Assembly (NCBI GenBank): GCA_963678555.2
Contig: OY782871.2
Location: 620,001 to 684,000 of the forward strand
Direction of reading: 5' to 3'
DNA: 64,000 nucleotides
Source of the DNA: SABI01 sp963678555
GTDB lineage: Bacteria > Spirochaetota > Spirochaetia > Sphaerochaetales > Sphaerochaetaceae
In this document: piece by piece, positions 54,001 through 60,850 of the stretch
How positions within the stretch are numbered: position 1 is the stretch's first letter
How the letters are laid out: each line of letters starts with the position of its first letter
Translations under genes and position numbers: made by a program
Notes under the pieces: generated by a model
Databases searched by the model: none
Seen by the model: only the letters and a program-made list of their open reading frames with translations
What the model was told of the DNA's origin: nothing

Positions 54001-54916
54001 ACTTAACGTCTATAAACAGGGTGTGATAGGATTTCTCACAAAACCAGTGAGCAGACAGAGTCTTGATACTGCCCTGAACAAGCTCACTTCGTTCAGTGAT
54101 GCAACAATGAAAAGAATTCTTATTGTTGAAGATGACACGTCTACCCGTGAGAATCTCACGAAATTACTGAAGGATCCTCATATCGAAATCGACAGCACTG
54201 GTGAAGGGAAGACAGCCCTCGCCCTGATACAGGAACATACCTATCAATGCATCGTGCTTGATTTAGAGCTCGCGGATATGAGCGGCTATCAGGTCATAGA
54301 AAAACTACAGGAGATGAGGGGAGAAAAAGAGATTCCTCCCGTGATCATCTACACCGGTCAGGATGTACGGGAACAGGATATTCTTAAGCTCAGGGAATCA
54401 CCTCAATCCATCATTCTGAAAGATGTGAATTCTGAGGAACGGTTGCTCGATGAAGTAACCCTGTTTCTCCATCAGGTTGTCAACTCCCTTGATGAGAAAA
54501 AACGCCAGGTGCTTACACACCTGCACAACCCGGATACTGCCATAGCTGGACACAGAGTTCTCGTTGTCGATGATGATATGAGAACGTTGTTCGCAGTTGC
54601 AAAAACGTTGAGCAGGCACGGATTGCAGGTAGTTAAGGCGGAGTCGGGTACAAAGGCACTTTCCCTGATAGAATCCGACCTGCATTTCGATCTGGTCCTT
54701 ATGGATATCATGATGCCCGAGATGGACGGATTCGAGACTATTGAGAAACTGAGAATGTTGCCCCAGGGCACTTCCCTTCCAATCATTGCATTGACAGCAA
54801 AAGCAATGAAGGGAGATAGAGAAAAGTGTATCAGAGCCGGTGCGAATGACTACCTGTCAAAACCGATTGATGTTGACAAACTGCTGTCTCTGATTCGCGT
54901 GTGGCTGTATACATAG
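51038..54916 (+). CDS. Membrane hybrid histidine kinase with three receiver domains
   Basis: 1292 residues. A membrane helix (about 12-32), a periplasmic Cache-like sensor (35-285) and a second helix (about 290-308) are followed by HAMP, a GAF-like domain (about 395-525) and a coiled coil (525-620). The H-box MSHELRTPLNSLLLLS has its histidine near 627, and the ATPase domain has NLVSNAIKFTE, DTGIGIPQEQ and GTGLGLTITREL. Three receivers end the protein: about 903-1020 (DGIILDLHLPEMDGYQ), 1024-1140 (CIVLDLELADMSGYQ, lysine in ILKDV) and 1173-1290 (LVLMDIMMPEMDGFE, YLSKPID). It starts inside the receptor-lipoprotein gene and is followed by CheR and CheB, a known arrangement in non-motility chemosensory-like systems. 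Confidence 0.94.
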   Translation: MNKKHSWSIGTRLFTGFFLFCILLAGIGYYTTQSSMATLAEHTKEHTLYVAEKMRSDFEIEIDRKRRMLFLYTIGSRIWESTNPAQRLQEDLIEGIEKEYGLRIFNRAILTDSEGNCIADTRNLATGNLADQTWWIKTKELGYYADSIRENSDSEEMNVYFPLSVQILDEENRFAGILSVDINLSVFTQQMATSALPHRTSQVRILSSSGRLLFSTQPYIPHSDITGKSFWNMLKDKDTGFFIDDESGFQKSFGFSKLENSHRASPWYFLVDSHMDEVFRSALDLQRTNYIILGFVILLGMTLAYFISRTITKPLFALKTVVEQVGPENLTLRTNISSSDEVGRIASSFDTMMDLLQNQAESLTQQNWIETGQNTIGKTMRKAKGIPQLCTKVLTDVAHYMNASIGACYVEENGILHRKGSYAFLKGKNTPDSYALNEGLVGQTAAEGVMRVIEQFPDDYLFIGSSIGSGSPRTLVEVPVILNEKVKGVIELGFITDPPPFWKELITAVARDFAVSLDSLQKAEMERRLLRTTEEQKQELQSQQEELRVTNEELEEQTERLRLSEDHLKQQQAELENTNAELEEKNVALKEKQETIERSRRDLIAKAEELNRESRYKSDFLSNMSHELRTPLNSLLLLSQDLMNNEPNNLNEEQIESAQIIYNGGKDLLALINQILDMSKIEAGKMELHPETFRVENFRNILEHTFSRMAEEKGIEFTIEMDPKAPKQIVTDVMRVEQILRNLVSNAIKFTEKGSVHVHFSREIQGHNQMLGIRVIDTGIGIPQEQQKDIFSAFHQGESGTSRRFGGTGLGLTITRELTGLLGGTLSLESVKGEGTAFTVLLPLSMTTQTQPSPDSSRQSEPDQLSAGQSGEFLPHSIPTENVQEEYTPPVKDDRAKLKDGVKTILVIEDDIRFLSTVMKQCKARGFNCISESSGKRGLKSARTYHPDGIILDLHLPEMDGYQVLEQLKNDTDIRHIPVHIISVEDPSLNVYKQGVIGFLTKPVSRQSLDTALNKLTSFSDATMKRILIVEDDTSTRENLTKLLKDPHIEIDSTGEGKTALALIQEHTYQCIVLDLELADMSGYQVIEKLQEMRGEKEIPPVIIYTGQDVREQDILKLRESPQSIILKDVNSEERLLDEVTLFLHQVVNSLDEKKRQVLTHLHNPDTAIAGHRVLVVDDDMRTLFAVAKTLSRHGLQVVKAESGTKALSLIESDLHFDLVLMDIMMPEMDGFETIEKLRMLPQGTSLPIIALTAKAMKGDREKCIRAGANDYLSKPIDVDKLLSLIRVWLYT

Positions 54917-54928
54917 GCGGGGACCTGT

Positions 54929-55768
54929 ATGAACGATCATAGAGTCGAGGAAATGGAACTTGATATCCTGATACAGGCAGTGTATACACGATATGGGTAT
55001 GATTTCAGGTCGTACACCAGATCGTCATTCAGACGACGCGTTAAAATATTCATGCAGGAACGGAATCTCCAGCAGATATCAGAGATAATACCTCTCCTTC
55101 TTAAAAATGAGGAGGCTTTCTCAGAATTTGTTCAGCAGATTTCTGTCCCTGTCTCAGACATGTTCCGTGACCCTGAAGTATATCACTCCTTGAGAAATAC
55201 GGTCTTCCCGGTGCTAAAAACGTACCCATTCGTAAAGATCTGGTCAGCTGGCTGTGCAACTGGTGAAGAAGCCTACTCTCTTGCAATTCTCGCTCTAGAA
55301 TCCGGTCTGAACGGACACACCAGAATCTATGCTACTGATTATAATGATAGAGCAATCAATACCGGGAAACGTGGAATATATGATATAGCACGGATGAAGG
55401 ACTTCACCAGGAATTATCAGGCTTCAGGGGGAAAGGAAGAATTTTCCAGCTATTACACTACTGCATACAATAAGGCGATACTGAAAGATCCGGTCAGGAA
55501 GATGGTCACCTTCTCGAATCATAATCTCACACAGGACGGCGTATTTGGAGAGATGCACCTTATCCTCTGCAGAAATGTCCTCATCTACTTCGATCGATCC
55601 CTGCAGGAACATGTGTTATCGCTGGTTACAGACAGTCTCAGCCAGAGAGGATTCCTGTGCCTCGGGTTCCATGAGAACCTGCGGTTCAGTGAAGTCAAAA
55701 CCTACTATTCAGCTCTGGACGAGAAATTGCGGATCTATCGGAAAGAAGCCTATGGAGGAGGTTGCTGA
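54929..55768 (+). CDS. cheR: CheR-type protein-glutamate methyltransferase
   Basis: 279 residues. The N-terminal helical domain (15-80) has RYGYDFRSYTRSSFRRRV. The SAM-binding domain has KIWSAGCATGEEAYSLAIL, YATDYNDRAINTGKRGIYD and LILCRNVLIYFD. It should methylate glutamates on a receptor or kinase using SAM. The gene lies 12 bp after the triple-receiver kinase and its stop touches the CheB start (TGAATG). No methyl-accepting receptor is encoded here, so the target may be the kinase. Confidence 0.94.
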   Translation: MNDHRVEEMELDILIQAVYTRYGYDFRSYTRSSFRRRVKIFMQERNLQQISEIIPLLLKNEEAFSEFVQQISVPVSDMFRDPEVYHSLRNTVFPVLKTYPFVKIWSAGCATGEEAYSLAILALESGLNGHTRIYATDYNDRAINTGKRGIYDIARMKDFTRNYQASGGKEEFSSYYTTAYNKAILKDPVRKMVTFSNHNLTQDGVFGEMHLILCRNVLIYFDRSLQEHVLSLVTDSLSQRGFLCLGFHENLRFSEVKTYYSALDEKLRIYRKEAYGGGC

Positions 55769-56362
55769 ATGAAGATCGTGGTCATGGGAGCGTCCTTCGG
55801 CGGACTGCATGCAATAACGACCATCCTCTCAGGTCTACCGGCACAGTTCTCCCTTCCCATTCTTGTCGTACAGCACATCGGAGTACCGGAGGGGCTCTCC
55901 CTTGCGAACAATTTGAAAAAACGACTGAACAAGCCGATTTATCAGGGAGAACCTTTCATGGAGGTTACGAAAGGTCACATCTATATAGCTCCTGCAGAAT
56001 ACCATATGATGGTTGAAAAGGACCTCACGCTATCTCTGTCAGTCGATGAGAAAGTGAACTACGCCAGACCCTCCATCGATGTTCTTTTTGAAAGTGCAGC
56101 CTACTCGTTTCCGGGGGAAACCATCGGCATTCTTCTCACTGGAGCGAACAATGACGGAGCTCGGGGATTACACATGATCAAGGAAAGCGGCGGTATCACA
56201 ATCGTTGAATCGCCGGAAACCGCCTTCAGCCCCACTATGCCTGCCAGTGCTATTTCCCTGTTCACCCCCGACTATATACTGTCACTTCCGTTAATCGCAC
56301 CGGAGTTATGTTCACTTACAGGAGACATTGATGAACTACACACAAAATATTCTTATAGTTGA
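55769..56362 (+). CDS. cheB: CheB-type protein-glutamate methylesterase without receiver domain
   Basis: 197 residues, only the catalytic domain of CheB. The serine is in MGASFGGLHAI, the histidine in VVQHIGVPEG, the aspartate in LLTGANNDGARGLHM. The receiver of chemotaxis CheB is absent, so activity is probably controlled by partners such as the multi-receiver kinase. GGAGG precedes the ATG. It overlaps the next gene by 32 bp. Together with CheR it implies a reversible methylation cycle outside classical chemotaxis. Confidence 0.93.
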   Translation: MKIVVMGASFGGLHAITTILSGLPAQFSLPILVVQHIGVPEGLSLANNLKKRLNKPIYQGEPFMEVTKGHIYIAPAEYHMMVEKDLTLSLSVDEKVNYARPSIDVLFESAAYSFPGETIGILLTGANNDGARGLHMIKESGGITIVESPETAFSPTMPASAISLFTPDYILSLPLIAPELCSLTGDIDELHTKYSYS

Positions 56363-58058
56363 TGACACTCCGGAAAATCTGTTTATACTCGAACGTGTGC
56401 TACGCAGGTTGCCTGCACATATTATCCGGGCGTCGAGCGGTCAGGAGGCACTGATCGCTGCTCTCAATAATAACCTGGCACTCGCAATTCTGGATGTTCA
56501 GATGCCTGAGATGGATGGATATGAACTTGCTTCCCTTCTAAGAGAACATGATGATTTTCGCACACTTCCGATAATTTTTGTATCAGCAGTCTACTCTGAT
56601 GAACACCATGTGTTCAAAGGCTACGAAGCAGGTGCTGTTGATTTTATCGTCAAACCCTTCGATGCTTCCCAGTTGCTCTCAAAAGTGAAGGTATTCCTTG
56701 CTCTCCAAAAGACTCATCTCGAACTGCAACAGAAAGTCGAGGAACTCGCTCTTTCAGAAAGCCGATTTCAGACCCTTGTAAAAACAATTCCCGACATAGT
56801 TTTCCGCATTGATGTACAGGGAACGTTCGTATTCATCAACAACGCGGTCCGAATCCTCGGATATACACCTGAAGAGCTGCTCCACAAGCAGTATGAAATA
56901 CTCATCCACCCTGAAGACATACAAAACAATTCCTATCTCTGCAATACAAAGAGGGAGGGCTCAAAGAAGATTATCAGCAGGGAGCAACTGGCTGATACAA
57001 AGAGGGTAGAAAAAATCGAGCTGAGACTCCTTTCAAAACCTGATATCAATGAGGCCACTAAAGAAACTCACGATGAGTTCACATATCATGGGCATCATAT
57101 TCTTTACACCGAAGCCTCCTGTTCTGACATATATCATGTGCTGCCTTCCGGGGAGGGATATCAATTTCTTGGAACTGTTGGTGTTCTCCGTGATATCACT
57201 GACAGGAAAAAGACAGAGAAGGAACTGATCCTCTATAGAGAACATCTTGAAAATCTTGTTGAAGAGAGAACGAAGAAGCTGAAAGAGGAGATCGATGAGA
57301 GGCAGAAATCCGAGCAGAAGAGACGACAGCTTGAATCAATGCTCATGCAGCAACAACGCCTTGAATCAATAGGGACGTTAGCCGGAGGTGTTGCTCATGA
57401 AATCAATAATCCGATAAACGGAATCATGAATTATGCCCAGCTGATTGTTGATGCTGGAGCGGAAGGAGCAACCTCTGATTTTGCTGAAGCCATCATAGAG
57501 GAGACCACCCGTGTATCAAAAATAGTGAGAAACCTTCTTCAGTTTGCAAGAGCGGACAAGGGGATGGGAATGGAGGAGGCCTCTCCTCAAGACATGATTG
57601 AATATGTGGTTTCGTTAGTAAAAACGATCATGCGACACGACCAGATTGCATTGCTACTGGAGGAACCGGTACAGCCGATACCATCGGTTACCTGCAGGAA
57701 AAACGAAATAGAACAAGTGATAATGAATCTGCTGACGAATGCCTGCGACGCTCTGAACACCCGGTATACCGGGTATGATGAGAATAAAACAGTGAAGATA
57801 TCCATCTCTACAGGCTCTCTCGACGGGAAACCTTCAGTGCTCTGGACTGTAGAGGACCATGGAACCGGCATCCCTGAAGATGTCCTTCCTTTTATCTTTG
57901 ATCCATTCTTCACGACCAAGGACCGCACAAAAGGAACAGGACTCGGTCTTTCGATCAGTCATGGGATTGTAATGGATCATAATGGAGACCTGAGGGTAGA
58001 ATCAAACCCGGGAGAATACACACGATTCACGTTAGAATTACCGACCGAACAGTCATGA
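56331..58058 (+). CDS. Response regulator-sensor kinase REC-PAS-HisKA-HATPase
   Basis: 575 residues from the ATG at 56331 (AGGAGA upstream, inside cheB). The receiver (1-120) has LIVDDTPENLF, the aspartate in LAILDVQMPEMDGYE and DFIVKPFDASQ. A PAS domain (about 145-300) contains FRIDVQGTFVFINNAVR. A coiled coil leads to the H-box GGVAHEINNPINGIMNY. The ATPase domain has NLLTNACDALN, VEDHGTGIPED and GTGLGLSISHGIV. The H-x-[ED]-[IL]-N-N-P type H-box is the NtrB-like class. It is probably the next relay stage after the triple-receiver kinase. Confidence 0.94.
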   Translation: MNYTQNILIVDDTPENLFILERVLRRLPAHIIRASSGQEALIAALNNNLALAILDVQMPEMDGYELASLLREHDDFRTLPIIFVSAVYSDEHHVFKGYEAGAVDFIVKPFDASQLLSKVKVFLALQKTHLELQQKVEELALSESRFQTLVKTIPDIVFRIDVQGTFVFINNAVRILGYTPEELLHKQYEILIHPEDIQNNSYLCNTKREGSKKIISREQLADTKRVEKIELRLLSKPDINEATKETHDEFTYHGHHILYTEASCSDIYHVLPSGEGYQFLGTVGVLRDITDRKKTEKELILYREHLENLVEERTKKLKEEIDERQKSEQKRRQLESMLMQQQRLESIGTLAGGVAHEINNPINGIMNYAQLIVDAGAEGATSDFAEAIIEETTRVSKIVRNLLQFARADKGMGMEEASPQDMIEYVVSLVKTIMRHDQIALLLEEPVQPIPSVTCRKNEIEQVIMNLLTNACDALNTRYTGYDENKTVKISISTGSLDGKPSVLWTVEDHGTGIPEDVLPFIFDPFFTTKDRTKGTGLGLSISHGIVMDHNGDLRVESNPGEYTRFTLELPTEQS

Positions 58059-58165
58059 AAGAAACAGGTTGAATCGAAGAATTCAATGTACTCAACCGAG
58101 AGAATCGCTTAATTCCACAGGAAGGCACCAGATGTAGAAAGGTGTGTATGTGAAAGTCAATGTCT

Positions 58166-58324
58166 TCACCCCCGTGCCTGCAAACTCATCATACCGCGCA
58201 CACTCAGATCCTGTAAGGTATACCTGTCACCAAGGAGATACTCATCCATCCTTCGCCTGATGGTCATCTCGAGGATGGTGCTCAGGAATACCAGGAAGAT
58301 CTTGTATCCAAGAGGCTCCTGCAT
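58166..58324 (-). pseudogene. Truncated transposase C-terminal remnant (IS1634/IS4-like), copy 1
   Basis: A 52-codon frame (GYKIFLVFLSTILE, then RRRMDEYLLGDRYTLQDL, then a divergent tail). The first part resembles the C-terminal helices of IS1634/IS4-type transposases. A 52-bp segment (58205-58256) is identical to 59949-60000, so the two remnants share origin. Family assignment is tentative. Confidence 0.42.
58205..58256. repeat. 52-bp direct repeat, copy 1
   Basis: Identical over 52 bp to 59949-60000 in the same orientation. The two copies enclose the ATPase-3 gene and are 1.7 kb apart. Confidence 0.9.
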
Positions 58325-58335
58325 ATGTATGTATA

Positions 58336-58364
58336 TTGACAATTTGCATATTAGAATTTATAAT
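58336..58364 (+). promoter_or_regulatory. Consensus sigma-70 promoter of the ATPase-3 gene, leaderless geometry
   Basis: TTGACA (58336-58341), a 17-bp spacer and TATAAT (58359-58364) are both perfect consensus. The ATG starts six bases after the -10 box, where transcription normally begins, so the mRNA should be leaderless. Confidence 0.75.
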
Positions 58365-58376
58365 TCCAATATGCAA
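58344..58376. promoter_or_regulatory. 33-bp operator-like palindrome over the ATPase-3 promoter and start codon
   Basis: Arms TTGCATATTAGAATT (58344-58358) and AATTCCAATATGCAA (58362-58376) around TAT, with one mismatch. It covers the spacer, the -10 box and the first two codons. A bound repressor would block polymerase directly. Confidence 0.65.
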
Positions 58377-59534
58377 AAAATAGTTGAAAGAAATATAGAA
58401 AGTACACTCATTCAACGGCTGTCACATAATCCAGCAGTAGCGTTGCTGGGAGCTCGTCAGGTGGGCAAGTCTACCCTTGCAAAAAAACTGATTAGCACGG
58501 TACCCGGTGCCTTATACCTTGATCTGGAGAAAAGTTCCGACCGGATGAAACTGTCTGCAGAGCCTGAGTTATTTCTCAATCTGAATAGAGGAAAGCTCAT
58601 CTGCTTAGACGAAATTCAAATGCTGCCCGAGATTTTCAGCACTCTGCGCGCTTTCATTGACAGCGAGAACAGGAACAAGCAATTCCTTATTCTGGGTTCT
58701 GCATCACGAGATCTGATCAGACAAAGTAGTGAAACTCTTGCTGGTAGAATTTCATATATTGAAATCACTCCATTTTCCCGTTCAGAGATTCCTGCTTACA
58801 TACATCAGGAGGACCACTGGGTAAAAGGCGGATATCCACGAGCAATCCTTCAGAAAGATGATGATGAGTCTTTTGCCTGGCGCTGGAATTATATAAAAAC
58901 GTTCTTGGAACGTGATATTCCCCAACTTGGGTTTTCTATTCCCGCACGGTCACTGGAACGGCTCTGGATGATGCTTGCTCATTCACACGGTCAAATAATT
59001 AATTATTCAAATATCGGCAGGTCACTTGGCGTATCGCACCATACCGTGAAGTCATATATAGATATTCTTGAACAGACATATATTATCCGAACCCTCATGC
59101 CTTTCTCCACAAATTTTGGAAAACGGTTAATAAAATCTCCTAAAGTATATATTCGGGATACTGGACTCCTGCATACCTTGCTTGGAATAGAAAACATGAA
59201 TGATTTACTGGGACATCCTGTATCCGGGAGTTCTTTTGAATCCTATGTGATAGAAAACATCACCACTGAGTTGTCGGGATGGAAGGCTTCATTTTATCGC
59301 GATTCTACAGCGAATGAGGTTGATCTAGTTCTGGAACGACACAATCGAAGGATTGCTGTGGAAATAAAGAGTTCAATGGCTCCAAAACCAGAGAAAGGAT
59401 TCTGGAATGCCGTAAAATTCCTCAATCCTGATGAGTTGTGGATAATTGGACAGGTCGATTCAACGTACCCCGGTCCCCACAACAGTACAATTACCAATCT
59501 GAATAATTTCCTTTCCATGTTCAGGAACACATAG
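58371..59534 (+). CDS. AAA-family ATPase with DUF4143-type C-terminus (ATPase 3)
   Basis: 387 residues from the ATG at 58371; the frame extends upstream but through the promoter. Walker A is in LLGARQVGKSTLAKK, Walker B in LICLDEIQMLPE, the sensor in LILGSASRDLIRQS. A winged-helix-like segment (NIGRSLGVSHHTVKSYIDIL) precedes the C-terminal nuclease-like part (TANEVDLVLE, then RIAVEIKSS). Unlike ATPases 1 and 2 it keeps the E-x-K signature, so it could be a catalytic nuclease-fold member. It lies between transposase remnants. Function unknown. Confidence 0.9.
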   Translation: MQKIVERNIESTLIQRLSHNPAVALLGARQVGKSTLAKKLISTVPGALYLDLEKSSDRMKLSAEPELFLNLNRGKLICLDEIQMLPEIFSTLRAFIDSENRNKQFLILGSASRDLIRQSSETLAGRISYIEITPFSRSEIPAYIHQEDHWVKGGYPRAILQKDDDESFAWRWNYIKTFLERDIPQLGFSIPARSLERLWMMLAHSHGQIINYSNIGRSLGVSHHTVKSYIDILEQTYIIRTLMPFSTNFGKRLIKSPKVYIRDTGLLHTLLGIENMNDLLGHPVSGSSFESYVIENITTELSGWKASFYRDSTANEVDLVLERHNRRIAVEIKSSMAPKPEKGFWNAVKFLNPDELWIIGQVDSTYPGPHNSTITNLNNFLSMFRNT

Positions 59535-59587
59535 AAATCGAGTATAGTCACCTGTACAGAACACACATTCGGATGAAAATGGTCGAA

Positions 59588-60085
59588 CTATTTCACAGGA
59601 TGAAGGTTTGTGGAAAGCAGGTACCTGATAGAGAATCGAAGATGGAGGTCTTCAGCAATCCACTCAGGAACCGGGGTGCAACGGTGATCGAAGCGCACAA
59701 ACACCCCAGCACCGCCGGTATACACGTCCTGAATTTCCCGATTTTCGTACATCGAGATCCTGAGGCTCACTTTCCGCTTGAACAGTTTCTGCTCAACCAG
59801 CTTCGGAATGTCGTCTCTGAGTTCGGTTTCCTTAGCCACTTTGAAGATGCAGAAGAGTTTCTACGTTTCGATCGGCAGGTCACACCAGTGCCCCTTGTCG
59901 AAGGTCTTGCCAGCGGGTTTGCGCCACTTGTCATTGAAGATCTCATCTCTCAGATCCTGTAAGGTATACCTGTCACCAAGGAGATACTCATCCATCCTTC
60001 TCCCTGAATCGGTCAGTTCCCTCTTGCATGGAGAAACTTCCTGGCACCTGCAGCTTTCACCGACATGCACATACGTACGTTTCAA
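59588..60085 (-). pseudogene. Transposase C-terminal remnant with in-frame stop, copy 2
   Basis: One minus frame continues from 60085 through a TAG (59863-59861) to a stop at 59588. Before the TAG it reads RRMDEYLLGDRYTLQDLRDE, then GHWCDLPIET. After it KLFCIFKVAKETELRDDIP follows in the same frame. The segment near LPIET..KLFCIFKV resembles the end of IS1634-type transposases. The part after residue 85 is not recognised. The beginning is missing. It shares 52 identical bp with the copy at 58205. Confidence 0.42.
59949..60000. repeat. 52-bp direct repeat, copy 2
   Basis: Identical to 58205-58256, same orientation; lies inside the second transposase remnant. Confidence 0.9.
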
Positions 60086-60116
60086 TATTGTAACACGTAC
60101 GTATATAGTCTAGTAT
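60071..60116 (+). promoter_or_regulatory. Promoter and operator of the toxin-antitoxin pair
   Basis: Inverted repeat ATACGTACGT (60071-60080)/ACGTACGTAT (60095-60104) with perfect 10-bp arms. The promoter is TTGTAA (60088-60093), a 17-bp spacer and TAGTAT (60111-60116). The right arm lies in the spacer, fitting autorepression by the antitoxin. Confidence 0.65.
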
Positions 60117-60134
60117 AGAGGAAGGGAGGATGCC

Positions 60135-60368
60135 ATGACCTATACAGCAACAGCATTAAGGAAATCCATATATTCGGTTCTTGATGAAATCCTGGAAACG
60201 GGGATTCCGGTCATTATTGAGCGTCATGGAAAAAAACTGAAAATCGTCCCGGAGAAACCAGTTAGTAAGCTGGACCGGCTTATTACTCGCAACTGTGTTA
60301 TAGGAGATTCGGATGATCTTCCGGATATTCACTGGGATGATCTGTGGTCAAGGGAACCTGAAATCTGA
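60135..60368 (+). CDS. Phd/YefM-type antitoxin
   Basis: 77 residues, GGGAGGA upstream. The N-terminal DNA-binding fold reads TYTATALRKSIYSVLDEIL, then PVIIERHGKKLKIVP, typical of the Phd/YefM family. The acidic, Trp-containing C-terminus (DLPDIHWDDLWSREPEI) would bind and neutralise the toxin. Its stop overlaps the toxin ATG (TGATG). It should repress its own promoter at the ACGTACGT palindrome. Confidence 0.88.
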   Translation: MTYTATALRKSIYSVLDEILETGIPVIIERHGKKLKIVPEKPVSKLDRLITRNCVIGDSDDLPDIHWDDLWSREPEI

Positions 60369-60742
60369 TGCTTTTTCTTGATACACATGCAATCATATGG
60401 CTATACAATAATGAGCTGGATAAATTCAGCAGTGCCGGAAAAGCACTGATTGAAGAAGAGAACCTTGTGTATTCGCCGATGGCAGCCTTTGAATTGCAGT
60501 ACCTGTTTGAAATACACCGGATAACCATACCGGCCGAAGATCTCCTGAAAGAGCTTTCCGATCTGATAGGTCTGGAACCTGATCCGCTGTCATTTCTTCC
60601 CATTATTGAAACCGCAAGCGCTGCTTCCTGGACCCGTGATCCCTTTGACCGAATTATTGCAGCTCATGCGAACTACCGGGAAGCTCATCTGCTGTCGAGG
60701 GATAGGTCTGTACTGGAAAACTGCAGGTACGCCCTCTGGTAG
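60368..60742 (+). CDS. vapC: PIN-domain ribonuclease toxin (VapC-type)
   Basis: 124 residues. PIN-domain acidic residues: the first in MLFLDTHAIIWL (Asp5), a Glu in SPMAAFELQYL, and the last group in WTRDPFDRIIAAHAN with LLSRDRSVLE. The family cleaves RNA, often tRNA or rRNA, when not bound by antitoxin. Length is normal and no motif is lost, so it is probably active. Translation is coupled to the antitoxin by a one-base overlap. The pair sits in an accessory patch next to transposase remnants. Confidence 0.92.
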   Translation: MLFLDTHAIIWLYNNELDKFSSAGKALIEEENLVYSPMAAFELQYLFEIHRITIPAEDLLKELSDLIGLEPDPLSFLPIIETASAASWTRDPFDRIIAAHANYREAHLLSRDRSVLENCRYALW

Positions 60743-60850
60743 TGGTTTACTGTACTACAGAGATTCTTCCAAGGAACGTGTATCGTCGACAGAAACATCC
60801 TTCACACGGCAGGGTACGGGCTCGTGCCGGACACCCTCTCACCGAGATTT

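Larger units (their letters stand above)
58059..58370. other. Intergenic region with transposase remnant and ATPase-3 promoter
   Basis: Contains the remnant at 58166-58324, the 52-bp repeat and the promoter at 58336. TTGAAT and ATTCAA near 58070-58087 form only a weak 6-bp stem. Confidence 0.45.
59535..60134. other. Region between ATPase 3 and the toxin-antitoxin pair
   Basis: Contains only the transposase remnant, the second 52-bp repeat (59949-60000) and the toxin-antitoxin control region. Plus-strand frames here are shadows of the remnant. Confidence 0.5.
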
